Part shown: positions 43,113-52,949 of the stretch, piece after piece | How positions within the stretch are numbered: position 1 is the first letter of the stretch | Layout of the letters: each line of letters starts with the position of its first letter | Assembly: GCA_031180725.1 (NCBI GenBank) | Contig: JAPSLO010000006.1 | Coordinates: 186,001-250,000, forward strand | DNA: 64,000 bases | Source of the DNA: Roseomonas sp. | Lineage (GTDB): Bacteria; Pseudomonadota; Alphaproteobacteria; Acetobacterales; Acetobacteraceae | Direction: 5' to 3' | Notes under the pieces: model-generated | The model's input: the letters and a program-made list of their open reading frames with translations, nothing else | Database searches by the model: none | Told to the model about the DNA's origin: nothing | Translations under genes and position numbers: made by a program

Positions 43113-43838
43113 ATGATGGGGGAGACAGCGCTCAATCCGCTTGATGCGGCGGGATTGGCCCTGGTGGATGCCCTGGCGGGCCGTTCCCTCGGCTTCGACT
43201 GGGCGGTAAACTTCGTTTTCACCGTGCCGCTGGCAAAATTCGGCGTGCCGGTGCTCCTCGCGCTCTATGCGTGGCTGGACCGGCCCGCGGCGGAGCCGCC
43301 GCTGCGCCGGGCGCAACGGGTGACCTTTTCCTTTCTTGGCGTGATGCTCGCGATCGGGATCGGCCGCGCGGTGCAGGACTTCCTGCCGCCGCGCCTGCGG
43401 CCGCGCCAGGCCCTGCCATGGTTCGAGTTTCCGGGCCCGGCGGACTTGCCGGACCTCTCGCAATGGAGTTCCTTCCCCTCGGACCATGCGGTGCTGGCCG
43501 CGGCGCTGGCCACCGCGGTGTTCGTGTATTCCCGCTGGCTGGGGGTGCTGGCCGCCGTGTGGGGCGTCTTCATCGTCGCCTTTCCGCGGCTCTATTTCGG
43601 CTATCACTTCGTGACCGACCTGCTGGCCGGGGCCGCGCTCGGCGTCGCGATCACGTCCCTCGTGCTCTGGCTGCGCCGGCCCTTGGCGCTGCCGGACGCT
43701 CTGCTGTGGGTGGAGCGCCGGGCGCCAGCAGTGTTTGCGATCTTCCTCTTTGTCGTCGCCTATGAGTACATCGAGCTGTTCCAGGCGACGCGAAGACTGA
43801 TGGGCGCCGTGCGGGACGTGCTGTTCGCGTTGAGCTGA
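43113..43838 (+). CDS. PAP2-family membrane phosphatase
   Basis: The 241-residue integral-membrane protein has the second and third PAP2 motifs: FPSDHAVLAAALA near residue 122-134 (PSDH instead of PSGH) and RLYFGYHFVTDLLAG near 160-174, with His and Asp of the catalytic relay. The first motif (KxxxxxxRP) is not clear. About five or six membrane helices are evident. It could dephosphorylate undecaprenyl pyrophosphate or phosphatidate. The AAAGGGG ribosome site lies just before the first ATG (43113); ATG 43116 is the alternative. It stands alone between divergent ABC-F and convergent ppx. Confidence 0.85.
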   Translation: MMGETALNPLDAAGLALVDALAGRSLGFDWAVNFVFTVPLAKFGVPVLLALYAWLDRPAAEPPLRRAQRVTFSFLGVMLAIGIGRAVQDFLPPRLRPRQALPWFEFPGPADLPDLSQWSSFPSDHAVLAAALATAVFVYSRWLGVLAAVWGVFIVAFPRLYFGYHFVTDLLAGAALGVAITSLVLWLRRPLALPDALLWVERRAPAVFAIFLFVVAYEYIELFQATRRLMGAVRDVLFALS

Positions 43839-43884
43839 GGCCTACATTCGTCGGGGCGGCGATTCCGACTGGCCCGGAGATGCC

Positions 43885-45411
43885 CTAAGATACCGAGACC
43901 TCCACCGTCGCCGGCAGGCCGACCGCAGCGGCCAGCGCATCCAGCCGCCGCTGCACGCTTTCGCCGGCGAAGACGCCCGTGCCTTCAACCAGGCTCAGGC
44001 GCAGCTCCCCGCCCACTCGGCGCAGCGAGGTGCCGGCGAGGAGCTGGCGCGTGCCGCCGGAAAGGGTGAAGGCCAGGCGCAGAGCCGCGCCCAGGATCTC
44101 CGCCCGGCGCAGTGCGGCGCTGTCCAGCAGCGCCCGTGCGCAGAGTAGCATCGGCGCGTCCGGCGGAACCTCGTAGCGTAGCGCCGCGACCAGCGCCATG
44201 AAGGCGCGCTGGTGGTGATCCAGCCCTGCACCCGGCTGGCGCAGCACGCGGTAGAAGGCGTGCTCGCCGCGATAGTCGGGATGGTCGTGGCTGCCGATGT
44301 CGGAGATCCAGCAGGCCGCCTCGCGCAGCGCCATTTCCTCCGGGGATTCCCGTTCGAAGAGCGGGTCGGTCCAGGCCAGCAGCGCAGGGGCCAGATCCGT
44401 GTCACGACCGAAGCGCGCCGCCAGGTCATGGCCGGCCGCCAGCAGCGGATGCTCGGCGCGGATTGTCGGCGGCAGCTGGCGCGCGTACCAGCCTTCGCGC
44501 AGGCCATTGGCGCTGAACACCACGCGGCGCGCGCCGGTGATGCGCAGCAGGCGGCGCAGCACGACCGCGGCGAAGGGCATGTCTTCCAGGCGCTTGGCCG
44601 GCGCGCCGGGCATCTTCTCCAGCATCTTGCGGTCGGCTTTCGCCACCACGCCTGCGAGGTCGCGCGCTTCCTCGCGCTTCAGCACATAGTGGTGGACGAT
44701 GGAGAGCGGGTAGTTGGTCTGTGCGATGTGCATCCGCGCCAGCGCACGCCAGGCGCCGCCCACCAGATAGAGGTCGCGGCCCTCGCCTTTCCGCAGCCAG
44801 GACACTTGGGCCAGGTCCGCTTCCACGATGGCACGCGCGCGCTGCGGCTCGCCGCCTGCACGGTCGGCCAGGCGGATCGCGCCCAGTGGCAGCGAGGCCG
44901 CCTCACCCATCCGCCCATGCGCGAGTTCCACCAGTTCCAGCGACCCGCCGCCCATGTCGCCCAGCACGCCGTCGGCGCCGGGAAAGCCAAGCAGTACGCC
45001 ATCCGCCGAAAGCGCCCCCTCCTCCAGACCCGAGAGGATGCGCACCGGGACGTCGGGCAGGCGCGTGTTGATGGCGGCAATGAAGTCGGGCCCATTGCTG
45101 GCGTCGCGGCTGGCGGCGGTGGCCAGGATCTCGATGGTCGCCGCGCCCATGGCGCGGGCGACGGCGGCGTAGCGGCACAGCACCGTCAGCGCCGGCGCGA
45201 TCGCCGCCTCGTTCAGCCGCCCGGTCTGCTGCAGTCCGCGACCCAGGCCCAGCACCGCCTTCTCATTGAAGATCGGCAGCGGATTGCGCGACAGCCCCTC
45301 GAACACCACCAGGCGGACGGAGTTGGACCCCAGATCCACCACGGCGAAGCGCCGGGGCCTTTCGCCATGGCGCATGGGCATGGCCGGCATCGTATCGGAC
45401 GGAAGATCCAT
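43885..45411 (-). CDS. ppx: Exopolyphosphatase / Ppx-GppA family
   Basis: The 508-residue enzyme hydrolyses terminal phosphates from polyphosphate (or pppGpp). The actin-like ATPase fold shows FAVVDLGSNSVRLVVFEG near residues 23-40, ATAASRDASNG near 98-108 and the GDMGGGSLELVEL phosphate loop near 152-164. The C-terminal half is longer than in simple Ppx proteins and probably includes the HD-like domain of Ppx-GppA. ATG 45411 sits three bases after the ppk stop; TTG 45414 is possible. It belongs to the ppk-ppx pair that sets polyphosphate levels. Confidence 0.95.
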   Translation of the reverse strand: MDLPSDTMPAMPMRHGERPRRFAVVDLGSNSVRLVVFEGLSRNPLPIFNEKAVLGLGRGLQQTGRLNEAAIAPALTVLCRYAAVARAMGAATIEILATAASRDASNGPDFIAAINTRLPDVPVRILSGLEEGALSADGVLLGFPGADGVLGDMGGGSLELVELAHGRMGEAASLPLGAIRLADRAGGEPQRARAIVEADLAQVSWLRKGEGRDLYLVGGAWRALARMHIAQTNYPLSIVHHYVLKREEARDLAGVVAKADRKMLEKMPGAPAKRLEDMPFAAVVLRRLLRITGARRVVFSANGLREGWYARQLPPTIRAEHPLLAAGHDLAARFGRDTDLAPALLAWTDPLFERESPEEMALREAACWISDIGSHDHPDYRGEHAFYRVLRQPGAGLDHHQRAFMALVAALRYEVPPDAPMLLCARALLDSAALRRAEILGAALRLAFTLSGGTRQLLAGTSLRRVGGELRLSLVEGTGVFAGESVQRRLDALAAAVGLPATVEVSVS

Positions 45412-45414
45412 CAA

Positions 45415-47616
45415 TCAGTCCTGCGTCACGCGGTCCTGGCGGCGGCGCCCGATCGGCGTGCCGACGCGCGGTCCCCGCCCGGGTCGCGCCTTCAACGCGC
45501 TGCCCCGGCCGGAGAGTGAGGGGTTGGTCATGAAATACTCATGGGCCGAGATCGGCTTCGGCCCCGGCGGCACGCGCCGATAGACACCATCCGGGCCCAA
45601 ATGCCAGCTCTGCATCGTGTCCTGCAGGTTCACCTGCATGACCTGGTCGAGGATCTGCTCATGTACCGTCGGGTTGTCGATCGGAACCATCGTTTCGACG
45701 CGCCAGTCGAGGTTCCGTGCCATCAGATCCGCAGAGGAGATGAACACCCTGGCGCGGCGCGAGGGCAGCCGGTGCCCGTTTCCGAACACATAGACCCGGC
45801 TGTGTTCCAGGAAACGCCCGACGATGGATTTCACGCGGATGTTCTCTGACAGGCCAGGCACCCCAGGGCGCAGGCAGCAGATGCCGCGCACCACGCAATC
45901 CACCTGCACGCCGGCCTGGCTCGCACGGTAGAGCGCATCGATGATCTGCTCGTCCACCAGCGAGTTCATCTTCAACCAGATGCCGGCTGGCTTGCCTTCC
46001 CGTGCGAAGCCGATCTCGCGCTCGATCAGGCCGAGCAGCGCAGGGCGGATGGTCAGCGGCGCGAAGGCCAGTGCTTCCATCGTCTCGGGGCGGGCATAGC
46101 CGGTCATGTAGTTGAACAGTTTCGCCGCATCGCGCGTCAGGGCGGGATCGGCGGTGAAGAAGCTGAAATCCGTGTAGATGCGCGCCGTCACCGGATGATA
46201 GTTGCCGGTGCCGAAATGGGCATAGCTGCGCAGCCCGTCGCGCTCACGCCGCACCACCAGGGAGACCTTGGCGTGGGTCTTCAGCTCCACGAAGCCGAAC
46301 ACCACCTGCACGCCGGCCGCTTCCAGCTCGCGCGAAAGGGCGATGTTCCGCTCCTCGTCGAAGCGGGCCTTGATCTCCACGATGCCGGTGACGGATTTGC
46401 CGGATTCCGCTGCCTCGATCAGCGCCTTCACGATGGGGCTGTCGCGCGTGGTGCGGTACAGCGTCTGCTTGATGGCGACCACATTCGGGTCGCGCGCTGC
46501 CTGGCGCAGGAACTGCACCACTACATCGAAGGATTCGTAGGGGTGGTGCACCACGATGTCCTTCGCCGCGATGGCGGCGAAGCAGTCCCCACCGTAGTCC
46601 AGGATGCGTTCGGGGAAGCGCGGCGTGTAGGGCGTGAACAGCAGGTCCGGCCGGTCGTCCACGATCAGCTGGCGCAGATCCGTAACGCCCAGGATGCCGT
46701 CCACCTTCACAATGCCAGCCGGATCCGCGCCCAGCTCCTGCACCACCAGGTCCACCATATCCTGCGGCATGCGCACATCCACCGTCAGCTGGATGGCGCG
46801 GCCGCGGCGGCGGCGTTTCAGCGCCGTCTCGTAGCTGCGGACCAGGTCCTCCGCCTCTTCCTCGAACTCCACATCGGTGTCGCGGATCAGGCGGAACAGG
46901 CCGGTCTCGGCCGGGATGAAGCCGGGGAAGAGCCGGTCCAGGAAGATCAGGATCAGGTCTTCCAGCAGCACGAAGCGGATGGGCGGCCGCGCCTCCTGCG
47001 GCGCCGCGGCCAACGGAAGGCGGATGAAGCGTTCCACCTGCGGCGGCAGCGGCAGCAGCGCGCGCATCGTGCCGCCATCCTCCAGCCGCACCAACTTCAG
47101 CACCATGCAGAGCGCGAGGTTGGCGATGAAGGGGAAGGGATGCGCCGGATCCACCGCCAGCGGCGTCAGCACCGGAAAGATGCGCTCGTTGAAATAGGTT
47201 TCAAGCCAGGCGCGGTCCTCGGCCGAAAGCGCGCCGGGCTCCGCCACCGCCACCCCGGCCTCGGCCAGCAGCCCGCGCAATTCGCGCCAGGCATCCTGCT
47301 GGCGCGTGATCAGCGCGACGGCACCGGTGTGGATTGCCGCCAGCGCCCGCGCCGGCGTCAGTCCATCCGAGGAGGTGGTGGTGATCCCGGCCCTTTCCTG
47401 CCCGATCAGGCCGGCGACGCGCACCGAGTAGAACTCGTCCAGATTGGAGGCGGAGATGGCGACGAAGCGCAGCCGCTCCAGCAGCGGATGGCGGGGATTG
47501 GCCGCTTCCTCCAGCACGCGCGTGTTGAAGGCGAGCCAGGAGAGCTCGCGATTGATGAAGCGCGTGGGGGCGTCGGGCGTGACCGCGGCGGCCGGCGCCT
47601 GGGGCAGCGTGTCCAT
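45415..47616 (-). CDS. ppk: Polyphosphate kinase 1
   Basis: The 733-residue enzyme builds polyphosphate from ATP. The N-terminal [17 protein letters not shown] block (residues 19-35) is the PPK1 signature. The two active-site histidines are in [10 protein letters not shown] near residue 448 (the autophosphorylated one) and [10 protein letters not shown] near residue 605. Length is normal (680-740). ATG 47616 follows hdaA by nine bases and the gene is followed by ppx, so the polyphosphate pair is in one transcription unit with the DnaA regulator homologue. Confidence 0.97.
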   Translation of the reverse strand: MDTLPQAPAAAVTPDAPTRFINRELSWLAFNTRVLEEAANPRHPLLERLRFVAISASNLDEFYSVRVAGLIGQERAGITTTSSDGLTPARALAAIHTGAVALITRQQDAWRELRGLLAEAGVAVAEPGALSAEDRAWLETYFNERIFPVLTPLAVDPAHPFPFIANLALCMVLKLVRLEDGGTMRALLPLPPQVERFIRLPLAAAPQEARPPIRFVLLEDLILIFLDRLFPGFIPAETGLFRLIRDTDVEFEEEAEDLVRSYETALKRRRRGRAIQLTVDVRMPQDMVDLVVQELGADPAGIVKVDGILGVTDLRQLIVDDRPDLLFTPYTPRFPERILDYGGDCFAAIAAKDIVVHHPYESFDVVVQFLRQAARDPNVVAIKQTLYRTTRDSPIVKALIEAAESGKSVTGIVEIKARFDEERNIALSRELEAAGVQVVFGFVELKTHAKVSLVVRRERDGLRSYAHFGTGNYHPVTARIYTDFSFFTADPALTRDAAKLFNYMTGYARPETMEALAFAPLTIRPALLGLIEREIGFAREGKPAGIWLKMNSLVDEQIIDALYRASQAGVQVDCVVRGICCLRPGVPGLSENIRVKSIVGRFLEHSRVYVFGNGHRLPSRRARVFISSADLMARNLDWRVETMVPIDNPTVHEQILDQVMQVNLQDTMQSWHLGPDGVYRRVPPGPKPISAHEYFMTNPSLSGRGSALKARPGRGPRVGTPIGRRRQDRVTQD

Positions 47617-47625
47617 ACCGGCAGA

Positions 47626-48366
47626 CTAGCCCAGCGGCGCGGCAGGCGGCGAGCCGGAGGGGTCTTCTGTCCCGGAAGCGTCATTTTCGCCCAGCAGCCG
47701 GGTCAGCACGCCGCGGGCGAAGGGCCGGGTGATGGCGGCGCCGGCGGCCAGTGCCGCGGCATCCAGGGCGGCGACGGCGACGGCGATAGCCGCAGCCTCC
47801 CGCGGGAGGCGGGCGAGCAGGAAAGCCTGCACGTCCGGCCCCACCCGCAGCTGCCGGTCGGCCAGGTGCTTGGCCAGCAGCGCTTCCAAAAGGGCATCGG
47901 TGGGGGCGGCGATCCCGACCGCCAGCGTCGCCCTTAGCCGGCTGGCGAGATCCGGCAGGCGGGTGGGCCAGCGGGAAGGGGGCTGGCGGCCAGCCAGCAG
48001 CAAGGGGGCGCCGGCTTCCGCGTGGCGGTTGATGAGGTGGAACAACGCGGCCTCGGGCGCAGCCTCGGCCTCGTCCAGCGCCGTACCGGCGGCTGGCGCC
48101 AGGGCGTCCGCCTCGGTCAGCGCGGCCCCGTTCAGCAGTCGCCAGCCCTGCTCGGCCGCCATCGCGCGCAGCATGTGGGACTTGCCCACCCCCGGCGCCC
48201 CATGCAGCGCCAGCCGATGCAGCGGCCATTCCCCCGGCCGGTCGAGCCAGGCCAGCGCCTCGGCATTGGAGGCATCCGCCACCAGGTCGGCGCGGGAGGA
48301 GGAGGGCGCGACGGCGAGGGGGAGGGGAAGTTGTCGGCCGGGAGGGGTCACGGGCGCGGGGGTCAT
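47626..48366 (-). CDS. hdaA: DnaA-like regulatory protein (Hda/HdaA) with sliding-clamp motif
   Basis: The 246-residue protein is the AAA+ half of DnaA without the DNA-binding domain. Near its N-terminus it has QLPLPL (residues 12-17), the clamp-binding motif by which Hda uses the beta-clamp to trigger ATP hydrolysis on DnaA. The Walker A region is GAPGVGKSHM (residues ~55-64). The family is called Hda in gammaproteobacteria and HdaA in Caulobacter and relatives. It lies between the AI-2E and ppk genes in one closely spaced unit. The length and motif make the call good, although HdaA proteins diverge quickly. Confidence 0.9.
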   Translation of the reverse strand: MTPAPVTPPGRQLPLPLAVAPSSSRADLVADASNAEALAWLDRPGEWPLHRLALHGAPGVGKSHMLRAMAAEQGWRLLNGAALTEADALAPAAGTALDEAEAAPEAALFHLINRHAEAGAPLLLAGRQPPSRWPTRLPDLASRLRATLAVGIAAPTDALLEALLAKHLADRQLRVGPDVQAFLLARLPREAAAIAVAVAALDAAALAAGAAITRPFARGVLTRLLGENDASGTEDPSGSPPAAPLG

Positions 48367-48379
48367 GGGAAGCGGGCGA

Positions 48380-49570
48380 CTACGCCCCCGTCCGCGGCGG
48401 GTCCAGATAGAGCGGGCTTTCCAGATAGCGGCGCAGCCAGAACCGGGCCACCACCCCGATCGCCGCCGCCATCGGCACCGCCAGCAACACGCCCAGGAAG
48501 CCGAAGGCGACGCCGCCAGCGAAGAGGGCGAAGATCACCCAGACCGCGTGCAGCTCCACCCGGTCGCCCAGCAGGCGGGGATAGATGATGTAGCCTTCCA
48601 CGATCTGCCCTGCGACGAAGACCGCCAGCACCATCCCCACCCCGTTCCAGGTGCCGAACTGCGCCGCTGCCAGCAGCCCCGCCGCCGCCAAGCCAGTGAC
48701 CGAGCCGACATAGGGGATGAAGCTCAGCACCCCGGCCATGAGCCCGACGATCAGCCCCAGCTCCAACCCCACCAACTGCAGGCTGAAGGCATAGTACAGC
48801 GCGAGGATCAGGCAGCACAGCAACTGCCCGCGCAGCCAGGCGGCCAGCACCCGGTCGGTATCCACCGCCAGTTGCCGCAGTACATGGGCGGAACGCCGCG
48901 GCAGCCAACTGTCGATCCGGCGCACGATGCGCGGCCAGTCCCGCAGCAGATAGAAGCCGACGATCGGCGTCACGACCACCAGGGTGAAGACGTTGAACAG
49001 TGCCAGCCCGCCGCCCAGCACCCGGCCGACGGCGGTGGCCAGGAAGGTCAGGATCGCGCCCGCCTGGCGCACCGCGAGGTCGCGCAGCTGGGCGTCCACC
49101 ACTTCCGGCCCGAAGGCTTCCTGTGCGCGTTCCAGCGCATCCTGCACCAGCGTCCCGATGCCGGTGACATAGGCCGGGAGGCGGGTGATCAGTACGCCGA
49201 TCTGCGCGATCAGCAGCGGATAGAGCAGAAGCACGGCCAGCAGGCACAGCGCCGCCAGTCCCAGCACCAGCAGGAAGGCCGCCACGCCCCGCGGCACGCC
49301 CAGCCGCGCCAGCCGTGTCGCTGGCGGGTCCAGGAAGTAGGCGATGCAGCCGGCCAGCACGAAGGGCGTCAGGATCGTGGAGAAGACCCACAGTACGAGC
49401 AGCAGCGCGCCGACCAGCCCGAGCGTCAGCGCCATGCGCTGATTGCGCGTGGCGGCGGCGCGCGGCCAGTCGGGCGACCGCAGGGCCGCAGGCGGGTGCG
49501 AGGCCGGCGGCGCGGCGCGCGGCGGCGCGGGGGGCGGCACCGATGCGGGCGGACGGCTTTCGGGCGTCAT
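48380..49570 (-). CDS. AI-2E/PerM-family membrane transporter
   Basis: The 396-residue protein has a Pro/Ala-rich cytoplasmic N-terminus (to about residue 42) followed by about eight membrane helices in the AI-2E family pattern: two helices, a long cytoplasmic amphipathic stretch (YVTGIGTLVQDALERAQEAFG), then the conserved ATAVGRVLGGG..FNVFTLVVVTPIVGFYLLRD region and LSFIPYVGSVTGL near residue 290. Members move diverse small molecules; export of autoinducer-2 is known only for some. The ATG at 49570 overlaps the previous stop (ATGA), so the gene is co-expressed with its phospholipid-synthesis neighbour. Confidence 0.9.
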   Translation of the reverse strand: MTPESRPPASVPPPAPPRAAPPASHPPAALRSPDWPRAAATRNQRMALTLGLVGALLLVLWVFSTILTPFVLAGCIAYFLDPPATRLARLGVPRGVAAFLLVLGLAALCLLAVLLLYPLLIAQIGVLITRLPAYVTGIGTLVQDALERAQEAFGPEVVDAQLRDLAVRQAGAILTFLATAVGRVLGGGLALFNVFTLVVVTPIVGFYLLRDWPRIVRRIDSWLPRRSAHVLRQLAVDTDRVLAAWLRGQLLCCLILALYYAFSLQLVGLELGLIVGLMAGVLSFIPYVGSVTGLAAAGLLAAAQFGTWNGVGMVLAVFVAGQIVEGYIIYPRLLGDRVELHAVWVIFALFAGGVAFGFLGVLLAVPMAAAIGVVARFWLRRYLESPLYLDPPRTGA

Positions 49571-50160
49571 CCCTGGCGTCTCGCTGCACGGAAGACATAG
49601 ACCACGCCGGAGGCGATGGTGGTCGCCATCGTCAGCCATTGCAGCACTTCAATCAGCCCGGGCAGCGCCAGGCGATAGCCGACCACTAGCAGCACCGCGC
49701 CGGCCAGCACGATCTGCAGCGCGGTATTGGCCTTGGACAGCAGGATGGGCTGGATGGCCGGCGGCTGGCCCAGCAGATACAGCACGATCACGCCGCCCAC
49801 GATCACCAGGTCGCGGAAGACCACCAGGATGGCCAGCCAATCCGGCAACACGCCGATCGCCGCAAGCGTGACATACATGGAGACCAGCAGGGCCTTGTCC
49901 GCCACCGGGTCCAGCAGCGCGCCAAGGCGCGAGCGCGTCCCGGTGGTCCGCGCCAGCCAGCCATCGATGCCGTCCGAGGCGCCGGCCGCCACGAAGACCC
50001 AGAAGGCCAGGTCCAGCCGGTGCTGCAGCACCAGCCAGATGGCCGCCGGCACGGCGCAGAGCCGGGCGAAGGTGATGGCGTTGGGCAGGGTGAACAGCCC
50101 TGCCTCCTCCACCCCGGAACCTGGCTCCGGGCGGGGTCCAGGCTCAGCGGGTGCCGGCAA
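49567..50160 (-). CDS. CDP-alcohol phosphatidyltransferase (PgsA-like)
   Basis: The 197-residue membrane enzyme carries the full CDP-alcohol transferase motif DG-x2-DG-x2-AR-x8-G-x3-D-x3-D (SDGIDGWLARTTG...GALLDPVADK, residues 62-88), which binds CDP-diacylglycerol and metal ions; four or five helices surround it. It probably makes phosphatidylglycerophosphate or a related lipid. The 5' start is uncertain: TTG 50160 gives a long Pro-rich N-terminus overlapping the DUF2066-like gene by 17 bases. A strong GGAGGAGG at 50110-50103 lies five bases before CTG 50097, which would begin just at the family's usual LFTLPN. GTG 50112 is a third option. Confidence 0.88.
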   Translation of the reverse strand: MPAPAEPGPRPEPGSGVEEAGLFTLPNAITFARLCAVPAAIWLVLQHRLDLAFWVFVAAGASDGIDGWLARTTGTRSRLGALLDPVADKALLVSMYVTLAAIGVLPDWLAILVVFRDLVIVGGVIVLYLLGQPPAIQPILLSKANTALQIVLAGAVLLVVGYRLALPGLIEVLQWLTMATTIASGVVYVFRAARRQG

Positions 50161-50917
50161 GGCCCAGTTGCCAGCCCTCGCCGGGCATGGCGCCGGCCGG
50201 CGTGCCCAGCAGCAGCCCGCCCTGTGCCAGCTCCGTCGCGGCCTGCGGCGGCTGGCTGCGCAATGCCAGCCGCAGCCGCGCCATTTCGCCCGAAACCGTC
50301 ACCACCTCGTATCGCGCCACCGCCGGGGCGCTGCCCAGGCGGCGGGTGATCTCCACCCATTCGGGAAAGGACCGGTAGCGCGCCACGGCTTCCAGCGTGG
50401 CCACCGTCGGGCCGCTGGGCGTGGCGCTCGGGGCAGGCGCCGTGGAGCCCGGCACCCCGCCCGTGCCGCCGGCGACACCGACGCGCTGCGGGTTGAAGTT
50501 CACGGTAATGCGGGCCGAATAGCCGCGCGGTGTCACCCGCTCGCTCTCGATCACCAGGGACCGGACCATGCCCTCGATCTGGCTGTCCGAAATGCCCCGC
50601 GGCAGACCCAAGGCCGCGGCCATGCGCTCATAGGCGATGCGCTGGCCGGAGGCGAGGGCGCGGTCCCGCGCCACCACCGCGTTCTCCGCCGTCGCCTCGG
50701 CCGGCACGCCGCGCTGCACCAGCGGGTCCTCGCTGGTGGGGCTGGTCGCGACCGGCGGCATTGCCTGGGCGTGCAGCCGCGTGGGCATGGCGGCTATCGC
50801 CAGGGCCAAGACCCCGACGGTCAGCGCGCCCATTGCGCCGAAGCGCCGCGCATGGTTGTTTCCGCGCCCCGCGCGGACCCCGTCGCGGTGCGACAGGCCG
50901 TCCCGTGCGACCGGCAT
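50144..50917 (-). CDS. Probable DUF2066-family periplasmic protein
   Basis: The 257-residue product has a hydrophobic segment near residues 29-45 ([15 protein letters not shown]) followed by an AXA site, so it is likely exported or membrane-anchored. The rest is soluble with no catalytic motif. The pattern [35 protein letters not shown] and the position between purM and pgsA-like genes match DUF2066 proteins, whose function is unknown. A good GGAAGGG ribosome site precedes ATG 50917; ATG 50833 is possible. It is the first gene of the minus-strand run to ppx and is divergent from purM (49 bases). Confidence 0.6.
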   Translation of the reverse strand: MPVARDGLSHRDGVRAGRGNNHARRFGAMGALTVGVLALAIAAMPTRLHAQAMPPVATSPTSEDPLVQRGVPAEATAENAVVARDRALASGQRIAYERMAAALGLPRGISDSQIEGMVRSLVIESERVTPRGYSARITVNFNPQRVGVAGGTGGVPGSTAPAPSATPSGPTVATLEAVARYRSFPEWVEITRRLGSAPAVARYEVVTVSGEMARLRLALRSQPPQAATELAQGGLLLGTPAGAMPGEGWQLGLAGTR

Positions 50918-50966
50918 CGTGCCCTTCCTCGTCCGACGCAGAGCGCATAGCCGATCGGGGGCCGCC

Positions 50967-52025
50967 ATGACCAGCCTCACCTACCGCGACGCCGGCGTCG
51001 ACATCGAGGCCGGCGATGCCCTGGTGGATGCCATCAAGCCGCTGGCGAAGGCCACTGACCGCAGCGGCACCATGGGGGGGCTGGGCGGCTTCGGCGCCCT
51101 GTTCGACCTGAAAGCCGCCGGATTCCGGGACCCCGTGCTGGTCTCCTCCACAGATGGCGTGGGCACCAAGCTGAAGCTCGCGATCGATTCCGGCCTGCAC
51201 GAGACGGTCGGGCAGGACCTGGTTGCCATGTGCGTGAACGACCTGGTGGTGCAGGGGGCGGAGCCGCTGTTCTTCCTGGACTACTTCGCCACCGGCAAGC
51301 TGGAGGTGGAACAGGCCCGCCAGGTGATCGCCGGCATCGCCGAGGGCTGCCGAATCGCCGGCTGCGCCCTGGTGGGTGGCGAGACGGCGGAGATGCCGGG
51401 CCTCTACAAGGGCGGCGACTACGATCTGGCCGGCTTCTCGGTGGGGGCGGCAGAACGCGGCACGCTGCTGCCGCGCGGCGATATGGGCCCGGGCGACGTG
51501 CTGCTAGGGCTGGCCAGTTCCGGCGTGCATTCCAACGGCTTTTCCCTGGTTCGCCGCGTGCTGGCGGCCACCAACCTGACGCTGGCTGCACCGGCGCCCT
51601 TCGCCGCAGGACAAAGCGTGGCGGAGGCCCTGCTGACCCCCACCCGCATCTATGTGAAGCCGTTGCTGGCGGCGCATCGCGCGGGGCTGGTGAAGGCGGC
51701 GGCGCATATCACCGGCGGTGGCCTGCCGGGCAACCTGCCGCGCGTCCTGCCGGCGGGCGTGGTGGCGGTGCTGGATGCCCGCGCCTGGGCGGTGCCGCCA
51801 GTCTTTGCCTGGATGGCCCGCACCGGCGGCATCGCGGCGGAGGAGATGCTGCGCGTCTTCAACTGCGGCCTGGGCATGGTGGTGGTGGTTGGCGCCGAAC
51901 AGGCGGAGGACGCCATCCGGCTGCTCACCGAACAGGGCGAGACGGTGACGCGCATCGGCGTGCTGGAAGCTGGCGAAGGGCCTGCGGCGGTGCGGGTGGA
52001 CAACCTCCAGGGCTGGCCTGGATGA
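50967..52025 (+). CDS. purM: Phosphoribosylformylglycinamidine cyclo-ligase
   Basis: The 352-residue cytoplasmic enzyme closes the imidazole ring, forming AIR in step five of purine synthesis. The family pattern is clear: [16 protein letters not shown] at the N-terminus, [12 protein letters not shown] near residue 53, [17 protein letters not shown] near 93, the nucleotide loop and [11 protein letters not shown] near 138, and [11 protein letters not shown] near 190. ATG 50967 is chosen over longer forms, and the length (~350) is standard. It overlaps purN (ATGA at 52022-52025), the usual purMN pair. The promoter must lie in the 49-base gap shared with the divergent DUF2066-like gene or inside that gene. 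Confidence 0.98.
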   Translation: MTSLTYRDAGVDIEAGDALVDAIKPLAKATDRSGTMGGLGGFGALFDLKAAGFRDPVLVSSTDGVGTKLKLAIDSGLHETVGQDLVAMCVNDLVVQGAEPLFFLDYFATGKLEVEQARQVIAGIAEGCRIAGCALVGGETAEMPGLYKGGDYDLAGFSVGAAERGTLLPRGDMGPGDVLLGLASSGVHSNGFSLVRRVLAATNLTLAAPAPFAAGQSVAEALLTPTRIYVKPLLAAHRAGLVKAAAHITGGGLPGNLPRVLPAGVVAVLDARAWAVPPVFAWMARTGGIAAEEMLRVFNCGLGMVVVVGAEQAEDAIRLLTEQGETVTRIGVLEAGEGPAAVRVDNLQGWPG

Positions 52026-52711
52026 GCCAGCGGCGGCGCACCGCGGTCCTCATCTCCGGCCGCGGCAGCAACATGGCGGCGCTGCTGGCCGCCGCCGCGG
52101 ACCCCGCCTATCCGGCGGAGATCGCGCTGGTGCTCTCGAACCGCGCAGATGCCGCCGGGCTGGACCATGCGCGCGTCCGGGGCGTGCCGATCGCGGTGGT
52201 GGAAAGCCGCCGCTTCGGCCGCGACCGCGTCGCTTTCGAAGCCGCGATGGAGGCGGAATTTGCTGTTCATGGAATCGAGCTGATCGCCCTCGCCGGCTTC
52301 ATGCGCGTGCTGACCGAAGGCTTCGTCAGCCGCTGGTCCGGGCGGATGGTGAATATCCACCCCTCGCTGCTGCCGGCCTTTCCGGGGCTGGATACCCATG
52401 CCCGAGCCCTGGCCGCCGGGGTGCGGCTGCATGGCTGCACGGTGCATCTGGTGAGCCCCGGCGTGGATGAGGGCCCCATCCTGGCCCAGGCCGCCGTGCC
52501 CGTATTGCCCGAGGATACGGAAGCCAGCCTGGCCGCCCGCGTGCTGGCCGAGGAGCATCGCATATACCCCGCCGCCCTCGCTTGGCTCGCCGCCGGGCGG
52601 GTGACGTTGGAAGGCGGCATCGCCCGGGTGATGGCCGCTCCGGCGGCCGGCGCGCTGTGCAACCCCTTGCCCGTCCCGGGCCCCCTTCCTACAAGCAATG
52701 GCAAGAGCTGA
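52022..52711 (+). CDS. purN: Phosphoribosylglycinamide formyltransferase
   Basis: The 229-residue enzyme transfers a formyl group from 10-formyl-THF to GAR (third step of purine synthesis). Active-site residues are recognisable: LISGRGSNM (residues 10-18) for phosphate binding, Asn111 and His113 in [12 protein letters not shown], and Asp149 in GVDEGPI. Length is slightly above the usual 190-215 because of a Pro/Ala tail. It starts inside the purM stop. A small oxidase-subunit gene follows after 17 bases, possibly in the same transcript. Confidence 0.97.
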   Translation: MSQRRRTAVLISGRGSNMAALLAAAADPAYPAEIALVLSNRADAAGLDHARVRGVPIAVVESRRFGRDRVAFEAAMEAEFAVHGIELIALAGFMRVLTEGFVSRWSGRMVNIHPSLLPAFPGLDTHARALAAGVRLHGCTVHLVSPGVDEGPILAQAAVPVLPEDTEASLAARVLAEEHRIYPAALAWLAAGRVTLEGGIARVMAAPAAGALCNPLPVPGPLPTSNGKS

Positions 52712-52728
52712 GCCTGCGAGGATCCCAC

Positions 52729-52890
52729 ATGGCCGACCATGGCCCGACGACGATGGAACTGGTCGAGGTGAAGGCCGAGGACATTCTGGCCGAACGCCGC
52801 GCCTTCTATGAGCGCTTCATGACCAGCACCACCTGGAGCATCGGCGCCACGGTGGTGCTGCTGGTGCTGATGTGGATCTTCCTGGTCTGA
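52729..52890 (+). CDS. aa3-type cytochrome c oxidase subunit IV-like peptide
   Basis: The 53-residue single-pass membrane peptide has an acidic soluble N-terminus (MADHGPTTMELVEVKAED) and one helix near residues 35-53 ending WIFLV. That is the pattern of the bacterial aa3-type cytochrome c oxidase subunit IV family found in alphaproteobacteria, as a rule encoded away from the main cox operon. Evidence is length, topology and family resemblance, not catalytic residues. It follows purN closely with a GCGAGGA ribosome site. Confidence 0.75.
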   Translation: MADHGPTTMELVEVKAEDILAERRAFYERFMTSTTWSIGATVVLLVLMWIFLV

Positions 52891-52949
52891 CGGCGCGACC
52901 CGCCTGAGCTGCCCCAAGATGCGCGTGCAGGGCGCGGTCTGGATTGGCC

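Noticed and set aside
52729-52890. Spurious short frame after purN
   Set aside because: Kept as a gene because of its good ribosome site, acidic head and single membrane helix typical of the oxidase subunit IV peptide.
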